A stretch of 64,000 bases of DNA from CAVSKL01 sp963728475 [NCBI: Candidatus Eiseniibacteriota bacterium] (GCA_963728475.1 CAVSKL010000002.1:868001-932000); one strand, 5' to 3'. Shown: positions 40,116 through 48,773, counted from the first letter of the stretch. Numbers and translations: made by a program. Notes: generated by a model not told the origin, from the letters alone.

Positions 40116-41393
40116 CTACAGCTCGTGCCAGCCGGTGACGGTGTACGGCGAGAGCGAGGCCAGCCGCGCCAGGGTGGCGCTCGAGTACAGGATGTCGGCC
40201 TGGCCCCCGACCACCTGGGCGCTGACTCCGCCCTGCACCAGCACCGAACCGTAGATGTGCACCCCGGCGCCGCCGCCCGAAAAGCTCATGTCCCCCAGCA
40301 CCAGCACCAGTCCGTACCAGATCATCTGCCCGGTGCAGGTGAAGTCCCCGTCCACGATCAGGATGCCGCCTCCGGTCATGTCGCCGGAGACGTGCATGTC
40401 GCCGGTGCAGTGGACCACGTGGTAGTTGTCGTAGTCGCCGTAGTTCACGTTGGAGAAGGTGCCGCCGGCGATGACGATGTCGGCGAGAGGGGCGTACTGG
40501 TCGGCCATGGCCTGGAGATCCAGGTCCACGGTGGCGTCGGTGACCGAGGGATAGCCCCCGGACCCCGCCACGTTGTTCTGCTGCTGGTTGTTGAGCGATC
40601 CCGCGATGTTGCTCGGGTCCCCGGTGGTCACGATCCCCGGGACGGTGGGGTTGCCCGGCACCGGGGCCCCGGTGATCGGATCGTAGTCCTCGCCGCTCAC
40701 CAGGAACTGGGTGCCGTTGAACTTGAAGTCGTCGGTCTCGGCGTAGATGGCGGTGTCGATGATCTGGAACGGGTACTTGACCGCCTCCACCTCCACCGTG
40801 CGCGCGGCCGAACCCTGCTCGCCGTGCGAGGTGACCACGATCACCGGGTAACCGGTGGTGATGTTCATCCGGGGCGGGGTGGTCATGTCGTTGTCGTCGT
40901 CGCCGAAGAGGATGGCCTGGCCGGTGCCGTTCAGCTTGTACCGGATCTTGACCCAGTCGTAGTTGATGGCATCGTCGGCGAGCTGCTTGGTCGCCACTTC
41001 CGGATAGTGCTCGCCGGCCTCGTCCACCGATCCGTCGCCGTTGTTGTCGCGGCCGTCGGTGCCGGGGGCCGCGTAGTCCGGATCGCTGGCGGCGTCGCCG
41101 GCGGCGAGGACGATGTAGGTTCCCCACCCCGGCTCGGTCAGCCACTCGTCCTGGGCCTGCCCCACGTAGTCGGTGGAGTCGGTGGACTTGGACATCCGGG
41201 CCAGCGCCTCGCCGTACCCGGCCTCGGCGTTGTAGAGGGCCTGGGTGGAGCGCATGTCGTGGCCGGAGATCTGGGTCTCGGTCTTGGTCTGGACCAGGTA
41301 GAGGGTCCCGACCATGGTCAGCACCAGGAGCACCAGGAGGCTGATCACCATCGCGCTCCCCCGCTGGTTACCGGGAATGTGAATCGCTTTCAT
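40116..41393 (-). CDS. pilX: PilX-like minor pilin / pilus assembly protein
   Basis: Protein of 425 residues. The N terminus, QRGSAMVISLLVLLVLTMVGTLYLVQTKTETQ, is the PilX-type hydrophobic helix with GSAM at the processing-like site, followed by ALYNAEAGYGEAL, the usual PilX helix. The large remaining part is glycine-rich and beta-repetitive, with repeated DMHVSGDMTGGGILIVDGDF-type turns as in polymer-forming cell-surface domains. Fourth gene of the minor-pilin operon, 9 bases after pilW. Confidence 0.8.
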   Translation of the reverse strand: MKAIHIPGNQRGSAMVISLLVLLVLTMVGTLYLVQTKTETQISGHDMRSTQALYNAEAGYGEALARMSKSTDSTDYVGQAQDEWLTEPGWGTYIVLAAGDAASDPDYAAPGTDGRDNNGDGSVDEAGEHYPEVATKQLADDAINYDWVKIRYKLNGTGQAILFGDDDNDMTTPPRMNITTGYPVIVVTSHGEQGSAARTVEVEAVKYPFQIIDTAIYAETDDFKFNGTQFLVSGEDYDPITGAPVPGNPTVPGIVTTGDPSNIAGSLNNQQQNNVAGSGGYPSVTDATVDLDLQAMADQYAPLADIVIAGGTFSNVNYGDYDNYHVVHCTGDMHVSGDMTGGGILIVDGDFTCTGQMIWYGLVLVLGDMSFSGGGAGVHIYGSVLVQGGVSAQVVGGQADILYSSATLARLASLSPYTVTGWHEL

Positions 41394-41402
41394 GGCGCCT
41401 CC

Positions 41403-43538
41403 TTAGGGAGTCAGGGTCCAGACGTAGGGGTTGAGATAGATCACGATTTCCCCGCTGGTGCTGTTGACCGCGGTGCCGCAGACGATGTCGTAGAGCGGGT
41501 CGTACTCGGGGTGGTCCCGGGACGCCTCGATCTTCTGCACCGCCACCGCGTTTACCACTCCGCCGGTGTTCCGGTCCGCCCAGGATTCGTTGGCGGGAAT
41601 GATGCCGGAGGGCGAGGCCGCGCTCCGGTCGCAAAACCACACCTGCACCGACTTGGCCGCGGTCCCGGCCACGATGTCCAGCGAGGTGTTGCCGTAATCG
41701 ATCGGACCCAGCGCCACCGAGAGGACCGCGTTGTCCGCGGTGGCCTGGTCGGAGAGGGTCATGGTGCCGTTGCCGGCGTTCAGCCAGAGTTCGATCTTGC
41801 CCTTGGTGTTGTTGGTCTGGGTCCCCGCCACCAGGTCGATGCTGGTGTTGGCGTCCATGGGGCCGGCGGCCAGGTCGCGCACCGACCCCCCCGAGGTCCA
41901 GGGGCCGAGTTCGGTGAAGTTGTAGAGGGTCTTGTTGATCCAGACGTCGACCGATCCCGCCCGGCCCTGGCTGTTGGTGGTGGTGCCGGCGGCGATGTCG
42001 GACCACCCGTCTCCGTCGAAGTCGGCGCACACCAACGAGTTCACCTCCCCGTCGGCGGTGAGCACCCGGCGCTGGGTGAACACCCCGATGCCGTCGTTGG
42101 TCCAGATCTCGATCCTTCCGGCGGCGGTGCCGGTCCGGGTCCCCAGCACCACGTCGGGGATGCCGTCGTTGTTCATGTCGGCGATGGCCACCGCGGTGCC
42201 CTTGCCGCTCGAGTTGGTGTAGAACGCGTTGCCCGCGGTGGTGGGCGACCCCGTGCCCACCCAGCCTTCCTGGGCGATCCCCTGGTTCAACCACACCTCG
42301 AACCCGCCGGTCACGTCGCTGGAGGAGACCGCGGCCACCACGTCCTGGTACTTCCATTCCCCGGCGTCGATGTTGGCGACGGTCATGTCGTTGATGTCGT
42401 AGGTGCTGTGGCCGGTGTAGTTGGGCACCGAATTGTACAGCCGGTCGCCGCTGTAGCGGTCGGGATAGCCCTCGAACCACACCGCCAGGTTGTTGGTGCC
42501 GCTGGTCTGGGTTCCGACCACGATGTCGTAATCGTGCTGATGGTCGACGGTGACGTTGGACCCTTCCTGGGAGTCCGCTTCGTGGAAGTCGGCCACCGCC
42601 ATGCTCAGCACCCGCTCGGTGGGGATGTGGATGGCGGGCTCCTGGGGCGGCAGGGTGGTGTTGGTGCCGGTGCTGGTCCCGGTCCCCGGCTCCCCGGTGC
42701 CGGTGGTGTCGACGCCGGTGCCGGACCCGGTGCCGGTGCCGGTGACGGTGGTCGCGTAGCCGGCGAGGGAGACGATCCCCAGGTTCCGGGGATAGATGGT
42801 CCCGCTCACCCGCACCTGCTGGTAATCGTGGGATTCGGGGTCGATGCGTCCCGCCTCCGCCACCACCTGCACCCGCACCGTGCGCACCTGGCTGTCGTAT
42901 CCGGTCCCGGCCGGGGCTCCGAGGAGCGAGTCGGCGACGGTTCGTCCGTAGACCGCATCGTCCGGATCGGCACCTCCGCCCAGGAGCGAGGTCCCGTTGC
43001 CGGCGTAGTAGTCGAAGAGCGGGACCCCCCACCCGTCCCCGCCCGCCGGCCGCTGGGTCACCCCATAGGCCACGATGTCGCCGGTTCCGGCGGCGGGGGC
43101 GGCCATGCTGTCGGCGGCGGTCGAGATGATGCGCCGGATGACGTAGTCGTGCGGGTTGGGGGTGTTGGCCACCGCGGGATCACTCTGGTCGGCGTCCAGG
43201 AAGTAGGTGATCCGCTCGCCGGGATCGATGGTTCCGTTCTGGTTCTGGTCGATGACGAAGGTCATCCGGTACTGGCTGGCGGTCTCGATGGGCACGTTCT
43301 TGGAGCTGTCGATGTTGTAGCCGGCCTGCCGCAGATCGCGGAGGATGGTGTCGAGGGCGGCGCGGGCGTTCTGCTGGGCCTCGGTGAGGGACTGCCCCAC
43401 GTCCTCGCTCTGGTTGGTGTGGACCAGGATCTGGAAGATGGCCACCCCGACCAGGGCGAACACCACCAGGGCCACCATGATCTCCAGCAGGGTGAACCCC
43501 CGGTTCGATCCGGCGCGAACGATCGGTTTGCGAGGCAT
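41403..43538 (-). CDS. pilW: PilW-type minor pilin fused to a seven-repeat beta-propeller
   Basis: Protein of 711 residues, two to three times longer than ordinary PilW. Residues 1-45 are a class III/type IV prepilin signal: SNRG then FTLLEIMVALVVFALVGVA, with Glu at position 5 after the cleavage site. A pilin globular part reaches about 260, then a Thr/Gly-rich linker (264-297). From about 305 to 707 seven repeats of the form D-[IV]-V-x-G-T ... [IVL]-x-V-W-x-N occur (at about 338, 399, 462, 514, 568, 621, 684), with calcium-type loops DMNNDGIPDVV and DFDGDGWSDIA. This is an FG-GAP/VCBS-like propeller. ATG set by the prepilin motif. Confidence 0.88.
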   Translation of the reverse strand: MPRKPIVRAGSNRGFTLLEIMVALVVFALVGVAIFQILVHTNQSEDVGQSLTEAQQNARAALDTILRDLRQAGYNIDSSKNVPIETASQYRMTFVIDQNQNGTIDPGERITYFLDADQSDPAVANTPNPHDYVIRRIISTAADSMAAPAAGTGDIVAYGVTQRPAGGDGWGVPLFDYYAGNGTSLLGGGADPDDAVYGRTVADSLLGAPAGTGYDSQVRTVRVQVVAEAGRIDPESHDYQQVRVSGTIYPRNLGIVSLAGYATTVTGTGTGSGTGVDTTGTGEPGTGTSTGTNTTLPPQEPAIHIPTERVLSMAVADFHEADSQEGSNVTVDHQHDYDIVVGTQTSGTNNLAVWFEGYPDRYSGDRLYNSVPNYTGHSTYDINDMTVANIDAGEWKYQDVVAAVSSSDVTGGFEVWLNQGIAQEGWVGTGSPTTAGNAFYTNSSGKGTAVAIADMNNDGIPDVVLGTRTGTAAGRIEIWTNDGIGVFTQRRVLTADGEVNSLVCADFDGDGWSDIAAGTTTNSQGRAGSVDVWINKTLYNFTELGPWTSGGSVRDLAAGPMDANTSIDLVAGTQTNNTKGKIELWLNAGNGTMTLSDQATADNAVLSVALGPIDYGNTSLDIVAGTAAKSVQVWFCDRSAASPSGIIPANESWADRNTGGVVNAVAVQKIEASRDHPEYDPLYDIVCGTAVNSTSGEIVIYLNPYVWTLTP

Positions 43539-43552
43539 GATCGGCTCCTTTG

Positions 43553-43951
43553 TCAATGCTTGGCGGTTACGTAGGTGGTGAGCCGCGCGGACTTGGTCCC
43601 GGTCAGATTCGCCCACGTCGCCGTCAGGTCCACCCGCTTGCTGCCGGGCACCGGATCGTTGTCGGTGATGGTCCAGTTGAGGGTGTAGGTCCCGGTGGAG
43701 TCGGTGTAGTCGCCCGCGGTGAGGGCGGGCGAGGAGTACTCGGCCTGCTTGAGCACGTCCATCTGCTCCTGGGCGGTCTGGACCGCGACCGTCCGCACCC
43801 GGGCCTGGGTGACCCCGGCCATCCCCAGCGGAATGAGCTGGGCCACCGCCAAAAGCCCGATGGCCAGGAAGCTCATCGCGATCATGACCTCCACCAGGCT
43901 GAAGCCCTCCTGGTCCCGGGCGCGCGTGCGAAGTCGGTTCAGGTAGTTCAT
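43553..43951 (-). CDS. pilV: PilV-type minor pilin
   Basis: Prepilin of 132 residues. The leader ends DQEG and the mature helix starts FSLVEVMIAMSFLAIGLLAVAQL, with Glu5. The rest is a short pilin head including MAGVTQARVRTVAVQTAQEQMDVLK, as in PilV. ATG at 43951 preferred over GTG at 43957 because GAGG lies 5 bases before it. It lies between fimT (7 bases) and pilW (14 bases). Confidence 0.87.
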   Translation of the reverse strand: MNYLNRLRTRARDQEGFSLVEVMIAMSFLAIGLLAVAQLIPLGMAGVTQARVRTVAVQTAQEQMDVLKQAEYSSPALTAGDYTDSTGTYTLNWTITDNDPVPGSKRVDLTATWANLTGTKSARLTTYVTAKH

Positions 43952-43958
43952 GGCCACC

Positions 43959-44441
43959 TCAGTCGATGCGCACCTGGCCGGTGGGGGCCAGAACGCTCAG
44001 GGTCAGGGTGTGGGTGTCGTCGGTGGAGAGCACCACCGAGCCCGACTCGGAAGCGCTCCCGTCGGGACTGAAGATCACCTGGGATCCGGTGAAAGCGTCG
44101 GACCCGGTCGCGTTGGCCAGGTCCACTCGGTCGGGGAGCGTGAACGGGCCCACGGTGGGCTCGCCGACCCCGGCGACCCCGTTGCCGTCCTCGTCGGTCA
44201 CGATGCGGTACTGCCGGGAGTCCGGGTTCCAGACCACGATCTGGTCCACCGACTGGGAGACCGCCATCTGGCGGGCCAGCCGGAGCTGGGCGGCCAGGTT
44301 CTCGGTCCCATTCTTGAGGCCGCTGCTCCGGATGAAGCTCTGGAACGCGGGCACCCCCGCGGCCAGGGTGATGCCTACGACCAGCAGGACCACCATCAGC
44401 TCGATGACCGAGAAACCGGCCTGCCGGAACGCGACGCGCAT
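43959..44441 (-). CDS. fimT: FimT/GspH-type minor pilin
   Basis: Prepilin of 160 residues. The processing site is RQAG followed by FSVIELMVVLLVVGITLAAGVPAF, with Glu5. LAAQLRLARQMAVSQS is the conserved second helix of GspH/FimT, and the beta head ends in LTLSVLAPTGQVRID. FimT proteins in other bacteria bind DNA and help transformation. First gene of the fimT-pilV-pilW-pilX operon, with a sigma-54 promoter upstream. Confidence 0.88.
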   Translation of the reverse strand: MRVAFRQAGFSVIELMVVLLVVGITLAAGVPAFQSFIRSSGLKNGTENLAAQLRLARQMAVSQSVDQIVVWNPDSRQYRIVTDEDGNGVAGVGEPTVGPFTLPDRVDLANATGSDAFTGSQVIFSPDGSASESGSVVLSTDDTHTLTLSVLAPTGQVRID

Positions 44442-44494
44442 GGAACCTCCCGGGAACGAGGGCATTCGATAGGGTTTACCGGGGGGTTCCAAAC

Positions 44495-44509
44495 GCAAGA
44501 TCGGTGCCA
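44495..44509 (-). promoter_or_regulatory. Sigma-54 promoter of the minor-pilin operon
   Basis: Minus-strand sequence TGGCACCGATCTTGCG has the -24 GG and -12 GC dinucleotides exactly 10 bases apart and matches the consensus TGGCAC-N5-TTGC. Transcription would begin near 44483, about 42 bases before the fimT ATG. The nearby PilR-type activator is the expected partner. Confidence 0.8.
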
Positions 44510-44718
44510 TCGTCCGGGCCGGGGTCCCTCCCCCATCAAGTTGCGTAATGGTAGAGGGTTGGAATGACGGCGGGACAACGGGTTGGAAGCCCCGGCCTGC
44601 ATTCCGCCATGCCCGCCCGTGAAATCGGCAAGATCGGGGGGCGGTTCGAGGCCTCCGCGGTCCGGCTCGATTCGGGGCGGTACGCCGCGGGGCGGCCGGT
44701 CTCAGCCGCCGGAGACCC

Positions 44719-45507
44719 TCAGCGCCGGGCCAGATTCAGGTACCAGTGGAAGAGCGACGGCCCCCATACGTAGACCGCAAGCCCCATGGGGGCGAGGAAG
44801 GTGCCGAAGGGAAGCGCCGTCCGCCGGCCACCCCGCCCCTTCGCCATCATCGCCACCCCGGTCAGGGTGCCGGCGAGCGAGGCCAGGAAGATGGTGAGGA
44901 GGAGCCCCTGCCATCCCAGGAACGCCCCCAGCATGGCCGCGAGCTTCACGTCGCCTCCCCCCATGCCGTCGATCCCGGTGGCGGCCTTGTAGGCCCACCC
45001 CAGCCCCCACAGGAGCGCGAACCCCAGCGCCGCCCCCACCAGCGACTGCACCAGCGTGACCGGGGTCAACAACGACGCCCCCACCCCCAGGAGGATCCCC
45101 GGCAGGGTGATGGCGTCGGGGATGATGCGGGCGTCGAAATCCACCAGGGTGACCACGATCATGGCCGAGGCGAAGTAGAGCGCGGGCGCCAGCGCCCAAG
45201 TGAGCCCGTATCGCCAGGCCAGCAGGAGGAACACCGCCCCGGTCAACCCCTCCACCACCGGATAGCGGGCGGAGATCGGCGACCGGCAGTTCCGGCACTT
45301 GCCCCGGAGCCACAGCCAGCCCAGGACCGGCACGTTGTCGTAGGGGGCGATCCGGTTGCGGCAGTTCGGACAGGCCGACGGCGGGCTCACCACCGAGAGC
45401 CCCCGCGGGATCCGGTAGATGCAGACGTTGAGGAACGAGCCCAGCACCGCACCGAAAAGCGCGGTGGCCAGGAGCAGGAACCACACCGGGTAGAGGGCCG
45501 CCGTCAT
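44719..45507 (-). CDS. pilD: Prepilin peptidase/N-methyltransferase
   Basis: Polytopic aspartic protease of 262 residues that cleaves and N-methylates the prepilins encoded nearby. The N-terminal block has GSFLNVCIYRIP and the tetracysteine zinc site CPNC...CRNC. Catalytic Asp residues lie in DFDARIIPD near residue 128 and GMGGGDVKL near 190. Starts overlap the TPR gene stop (ATGA). Confidence 0.94.
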   Translation of the reverse strand: MTAALYPVWFLLLATALFGAVLGSFLNVCIYRIPRGLSVVSPPSACPNCRNRIAPYDNVPVLGWLWLRGKCRNCRSPISARYPVVEGLTGAVFLLLAWRYGLTWALAPALYFASAMIVVTLVDFDARIIPDAITLPGILLGVGASLLTPVTLVQSLVGAALGFALLWGLGWAYKAATGIDGMGGGDVKLAAMLGAFLGWQGLLLTIFLASLAGTLTGVAMMAKGRGGRRTALPFGTFLAPMGLAVYVWGPSLFHWYLNLARR

Positions 45508-46175
45508 CGCGCCGGGCCCGGCGCCGTCCGGCCCTGGAGCCGGGCGATGTTCTGCTCCGCCAGCCGCTTCATCCCCGGGTTCCCGGTCCGCCGCGCCACC
45601 TCGGACCAGAGGAGGATCGCCGTTTTCGGCTCTCCGGCCTTGGCGGCCACGTAGGCCGCGAAGCGTTCGGCGTAGTCGGGCGCCCCCGGGAGCTCCGCGG
45701 CCCGTCGCAGGTAGGCCGAGGCCTCGGAGTAGTTGCGCAGGAAGACGTATTCCATGAACCCGCTCTCGAAATAGATCTCCGAGGACCGCGGATTGTGCGC
45801 GCGCCCCTTGGCCAGGAGCGCCTCCGCCTCGGCGGGGCGGGTGCCGTCGGAGAACAGCACGAACGCCCCGAAGGTATAGGGCTCGATGAACTTCGGATCG
45901 AGATCGGTGACCACGTCGCAGAGATGGTACATGAGGTCGAAGCGGCGGTCCCCCTTCACGTGTTCCCCGTAGTACTGGACGGTCCGGAGCCAGGCTCCGG
46001 CCGCCGCCGCCTGATCGTACCCGAGGGCCGCCTCCTTCAGGAACCGGCCGTTGGGATAGTAGAGGAGTTCGCCGGCGCGGACCCGGTTGCCGCCCGCCCC
46101 GTACGAGGCCGCGGTGGCCGCGCCCCACAGCGCCAGCGCCGCCCCCAGGCCGGCCAGGGTACCGCGGCCGATCAC
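45504..46175 (-). CDS. TPR-like protein of an ABC-transporter operon
   Basis: Protein of 223 residues with an N-terminal membrane anchor or signal (about 4-22) and a helical-repeat body. LYYPNGRFLKEAALGYDQAAAAGAWLRTVQYYG and LDPKFIEPYTFGAFVLF recall a family of TPR proteins often encoded with ABC-2 permeases. The GTG start at 46175 overlaps the permease stop (GTGA) and has GGGAG upstream. Its function is unknown; coupling to both the permease and pilD suggests a role in envelope export. Confidence 0.65.
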   Translation of the reverse strand: MIGRGTLAGLGAALALWGAATAASYGAGGNRVRAGELLYYPNGRFLKEAALGYDQAAAAGAWLRTVQYYGEHVKGDRRFDLMYHLCDVVTDLDPKFIEPYTFGAFVLFSDGTRPAEAEALLAKGRAHNPRSSEIYFESGFMEYVFLRNYSEASAYLRRAAELPGAPDYAERFAAYVAAKAGEPKTAILLWSEVARRTGNPGMKRLAEQNIARLQGRTAPGPAR

Positions 46176-46936
46176 CGGAACTCCCGCCGCGAGAAGATGA
46201 CCGAGGCCGCGGCCAGGAGGCTGGCCGAGTAGAGCACGGCGTAGAGGGCGGCGGCCAGGGCCCGGCCCGGGGCGGGGAGGAGCCCGTAGGCGGCCTCCGC
46301 GCGCAGGTTGAACAGATCGAGGTGCGGGAGCGCGTAGTACACCACTTTGGCCGCAGCGGCCAGCGCCGCGTCGGGGGCGCGGCCGGCGAAGCGGAGGAGG
46401 TCCCCGGCGAAGTGCCCGGTCACCCACACCGCCAGGGTGAACACCCCGGAGAGAGCGGGCGAGACGAACGCCGAGAAGGCCACCACCACCGCGGTCATCA
46501 CCGCCAGCTCGCCCAGGGTGAAGGCGGCCGCCGCCATCACCGCCGGGTTCACCGCGTGGTCGCGGAGGGCCATCACCCCGGCCAGGAGCGCGGCCATGAG
46601 CACGAACACCGTGGCCACCATGGCCATGAGGCCCAGGTACTTGCCGATCAGGAACTCGGGCCGGCGGACCGGCTTGGCCAGCACGGTGAGCACGGTGCGG
46701 CGCTCCACCTCCTTCTGCACCATCCCCGCCCCCACCAGCACGATCAGGATCACCCCGACCAGGGAGATCGCGGCCAGGCCCAGGTCGCGGGTGACCCGGT
46801 CCCCCTCGCCCATGGCCAGGGGGCTCAGGACGTAGGCGCCGCCCAGGACCACCGCCGCGTAAAGCAGCAGGATCCACTGCACCCGGTCGCGCCGGGCCTC
46901 GCGGAAGGTATTGAGGGCGATGGCGAGAATCTTCAT
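46172..46936 (-). CDS. ABC-2 type transporter permease
   Basis: Membrane protein of 254 residues with six predicted helices. The N terminus MKILAIALNTFREARRDRVQW and the block MVQKEVERRTVLTVLAKPVRRPEFLIGKY match ABC-2 (NosY/GldF-like) permeases. It is coupled to the ATPase gene by a 4-base overlap. Substrate unknown. Confidence 0.85.
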   Translation of the reverse strand: MKILAIALNTFREARRDRVQWILLLYAAVVLGGAYVLSPLAMGEGDRVTRDLGLAAISLVGVILIVLVGAGMVQKEVERRTVLTVLAKPVRRPEFLIGKYLGLMAMVATVFVLMAALLAGVMALRDHAVNPAVMAAAAFTLGELAVMTAVVVAFSAFVSPALSGVFTLAVWVTGHFAGDLLRFAGRAPDAALAAAAKVVYYALPHLDLFNLRAEAAYGLLPAPGRALAAALYAVLYSASLLAAASVIFSRREFR

Positions 46937-47925
46937 GCCGCCCCCCTCCGGTCCCGGCCGGCGTCGCTCCGGTGAGCCTGGTCGAGTTCGGCCAGGAACG
47001 CGTCCTCGAGCGAGGCCTGAAGCGGCCGCACCGCCAAGAGCCGCGCTCCCGCCGCCAGCACCTGCCCAACCCGGGACTCCAGGTCCTCGGCGGCCCCCAC
47101 CCCGATCAGGATCCGATCCCCGCTCTCCCGGGCCAGGCCGGCGTCCGACCACGCGCGGAAGAGCGCGGGGGGGAGGCCGGCGACCTCGATCTCGAACCCG
47201 GCGCCGCCGGTCCGGACCAGGTCGCTCACCCGTCCGGTGCGGCGGAGCACGCCCCCCACCAGGATCCCCACCCGGTCGCAGAGCGCCTCCACGTCGGGGA
47301 GCACGTGGGAGGAGAGGATGACCGTCTTCCCTTCGTCCTTGAGCCCCAGGATGAGCTCGCGCACCTGGCGGCGGCCCACCGGGTCCAGGCCCGACATCGG
47401 CTCGTCCAGGATCACCAGCTCCGGGTCGTGGACGATGGCCTGGGCCAGCCCCACCCGCTGGAGCATTCCCTTGGAGAACTTGCGGAGGCGTTTCCGCTCG
47501 GCGGGGTCGAGCCCCACCCGCTCCAGGACGGCGGCGATCCGTTCGCGGCGGCCGCGGCGCGGCAGGCCGGTGAGCGAGGCGCAGGTGTCCAGGAACTCGG
47601 GGGCGGTGAGGTAGTCGTAGAAGTAGGGGTTCTCGGGAAGGAAGCCCAGCCGGGCGCGCACCGGGACCGTGCCCAGCGCCTTTCCCAGGAGCGACCCCAT
47701 GCCGCCGGTGGCGGGAAGCAGGCCGAGCACGATCTTGAGCGTGGTCGACTTGCCCGCCCCGTTGGGGCCGAGGAGCCCGAAGATCTCGCCGGTGGCCACC
47801 GAGAAGGTGACTTCCCGGAGGGCGGTCACCCGGCGCCCCCAGGAGTCGCGGTAGGTCTTGGACAGGCGGGCCACCGAGAGGGCGGCGGGGTTCCGCCCCG
47901 CCCCGGGCATGGAAATCACGGACAT
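46933..47925 (-). CDS. ABC transporter ATP-binding protein
   Basis: ATPase of 330 residues. Walker A GPNGAGKST near residue 54, signature FSKGMLQRVGLAQA, Walker B LVILDEPMSGLDP and the H-loop ILSSHVL are intact. It carries a C-terminal extension of about 90 residues typical of CcmA/GldA-like ATPases that pair with ABC-2 permeases. GGAGG precedes the ATG. Gliding or export transporters of FCB bacteria use this type, but the substrate here is unknown. Confidence 0.9.
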   Translation of the reverse strand: MSVISMPGAGRNPAALSVARLSKTYRDSWGRRVTALREVTFSVATGEIFGLLGPNGAGKSTTLKIVLGLLPATGGMGSLLGKALGTVPVRARLGFLPENPYFYDYLTAPEFLDTCASLTGLPRRGRRERIAAVLERVGLDPAERKRLRKFSKGMLQRVGLAQAIVHDPELVILDEPMSGLDPVGRRQVRELILGLKDEGKTVILSSHVLPDVEALCDRVGILVGGVLRRTGRVSDLVRTGGAGFEIEVAGLPPALFRAWSDAGLARESGDRILIGVGAAEDLESRVGQVLAAGARLLAVRPLQASLEDAFLAELDQAHRSDAGRDRRGAA

Positions 47926-47965
47926 GGCAGGATCCTCCCCCGGAAGAGCGCTTCCGTGATCCGTT

Positions 47966-47985
47966 ATCGGCTGGGATCAGCCGAT
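47966..47985. promoter_or_regulatory. Inverted repeat upstream of the ABC operon
   Basis: Perfect 8-base inverted repeat ATCGGCTG-GGAT-CAGCCGAT, 41 bases upstream of the ATPase start. It could be an operator or a leader hairpin. No T run follows. Confidence 0.35.
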
Positions 47986-48002
47986 CTTGAGCCCGCCGGG
48001 CA

Positions 48003-48036
48003 ACAAGAAAGCGGCGGGGCCGTGGGGCCCCGCCGC
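48003..48036 (-). terminator. Rho-independent terminator after pilA
   Basis: Eleven-pair stem (GCGGCGGGGCC with GGCCCCGCCGC, loop of 4) followed on the minus strand by TTTCTTGTT. It begins 24 bases after the pilA stop. Confidence 0.85.
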
Positions 48037-48059
48037 TCTCGATTCACAGCCGGTCCGGA

Positions 48060-48485
48060 CTAGGAGCCGTTGGTGAGCTGGAGGCTCAGGAGCGCGGCCT
48101 TGCCGTAACCCTGGATGATGTACTGGGTGGTGGTGGCGGTGCTGAAGCCGATTTCACCCTTGGCCGCCGGGGCGGCTCCCCAACCCACCGCGGTGGCGGC
48201 GTTGGAGAAGGGGTTGTTCGGGTACACGCCGTTGGCGCACAGGTCCTCGACGGTGTCCCCGTTGGGGGTGACGTCGGCGGCGGCGGTGGCATACACCCCG
48301 TTGCTCTGGACCGCGAAGTCCTCGGCCGCGAGCTGGATGGTGTGCATGTTCGCCTTCACGCTGCCCTCACGGGCACGGTCCTGCATGGAGATGAAGTTCG
48401 GAATGGCGATCGCCGCCAGGATCCCGATGATGACCACGACGATCATCAGCTCGATAAGGGTGAAACCCTTGGAGTTCCGCAGCAT
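48060..48485 (-). CDS. pilA: Major type IV pilin PilA
   Basis: Prepilin of 141 residues. The leader is very short (MLRNSKG) and the mature N terminus FTLIELMIVVVIIGILAAIAIPNF is the classic type IVa helix with Glu5. A pseudopilin-like head follows, with two Cys absent except one near residue 81 (DLCANG). ATG at 48485 follows GGAGG. It stands alone between terminators, as expected for an abundant structural subunit, and has a sigma-54 promoter and a roughly 100-base leader containing a GGGGCG/CGCCCC hairpin (48510-48523). Confidence 0.93.
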   Translation of the reverse strand: MLRNSKGFTLIELMIVVVIIGILAAIAIPNFISMQDRAREGSVKANMHTIQLAAEDFAVQSNGVYATAAADVTPNGDTVEDLCANGVYPNNPFSNAATAVGWGAAPAAKGEIGFSTATTTQYIIQGYGKAALLSLQLTNGS

Positions 48486-48595
48486 GGATTTGACCTCCGT
48501 TTGCAAAGTGGGGCGCTCGCCCCGGTCTCTGCGTGCTTGTATCGGCTTCGGAGCGACCTTCTTGAGCTCGAAACCTATCGACGGACAATCGTTAA

Positions 48596-48612
48596 TGCAG
48601 GCGGTGTGCCAA
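48596..48612 (-). promoter_or_regulatory. Sigma-54 promoter of pilA
   Basis: Minus-strand TTGGCACACCGCCTGCA carries GG and GC exactly 10 bases apart, close to the consensus TGGCAC-N5-TTGC. The start would lie near 48585. It sits in the 345-base gene-free stretch 48486-48830 together with the pilA leader and the pilR terminator; 48613-48773 shows nothing else recognisable but is where activator sites would be expected. Confidence 0.75.
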
Positions 48613-48773
48613 ACCGGGGAAGGCGGCGCCTTTCCCTGGAACCTGCTGCCGGGCAACGTGATGGACCCTCGGGCGGGGTCGCGGAGCGATGGGGCCTTTC
48701 CCCCGGATTCCCGACCGGCCATGCTTCGTGCGGGCGGAGCGTGCCGAATGCATCGCCGTGCACCCTGCACTCA

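Noticed and set aside
40125-43574. A plus-strand open frame of more than 1100 codons opposite pilX and pilW
   Set aside because: Its composition (His, Gly, Val, Asp-rich) is the antisense of well-supported pilin genes; there is no ribosome binding site or domain.
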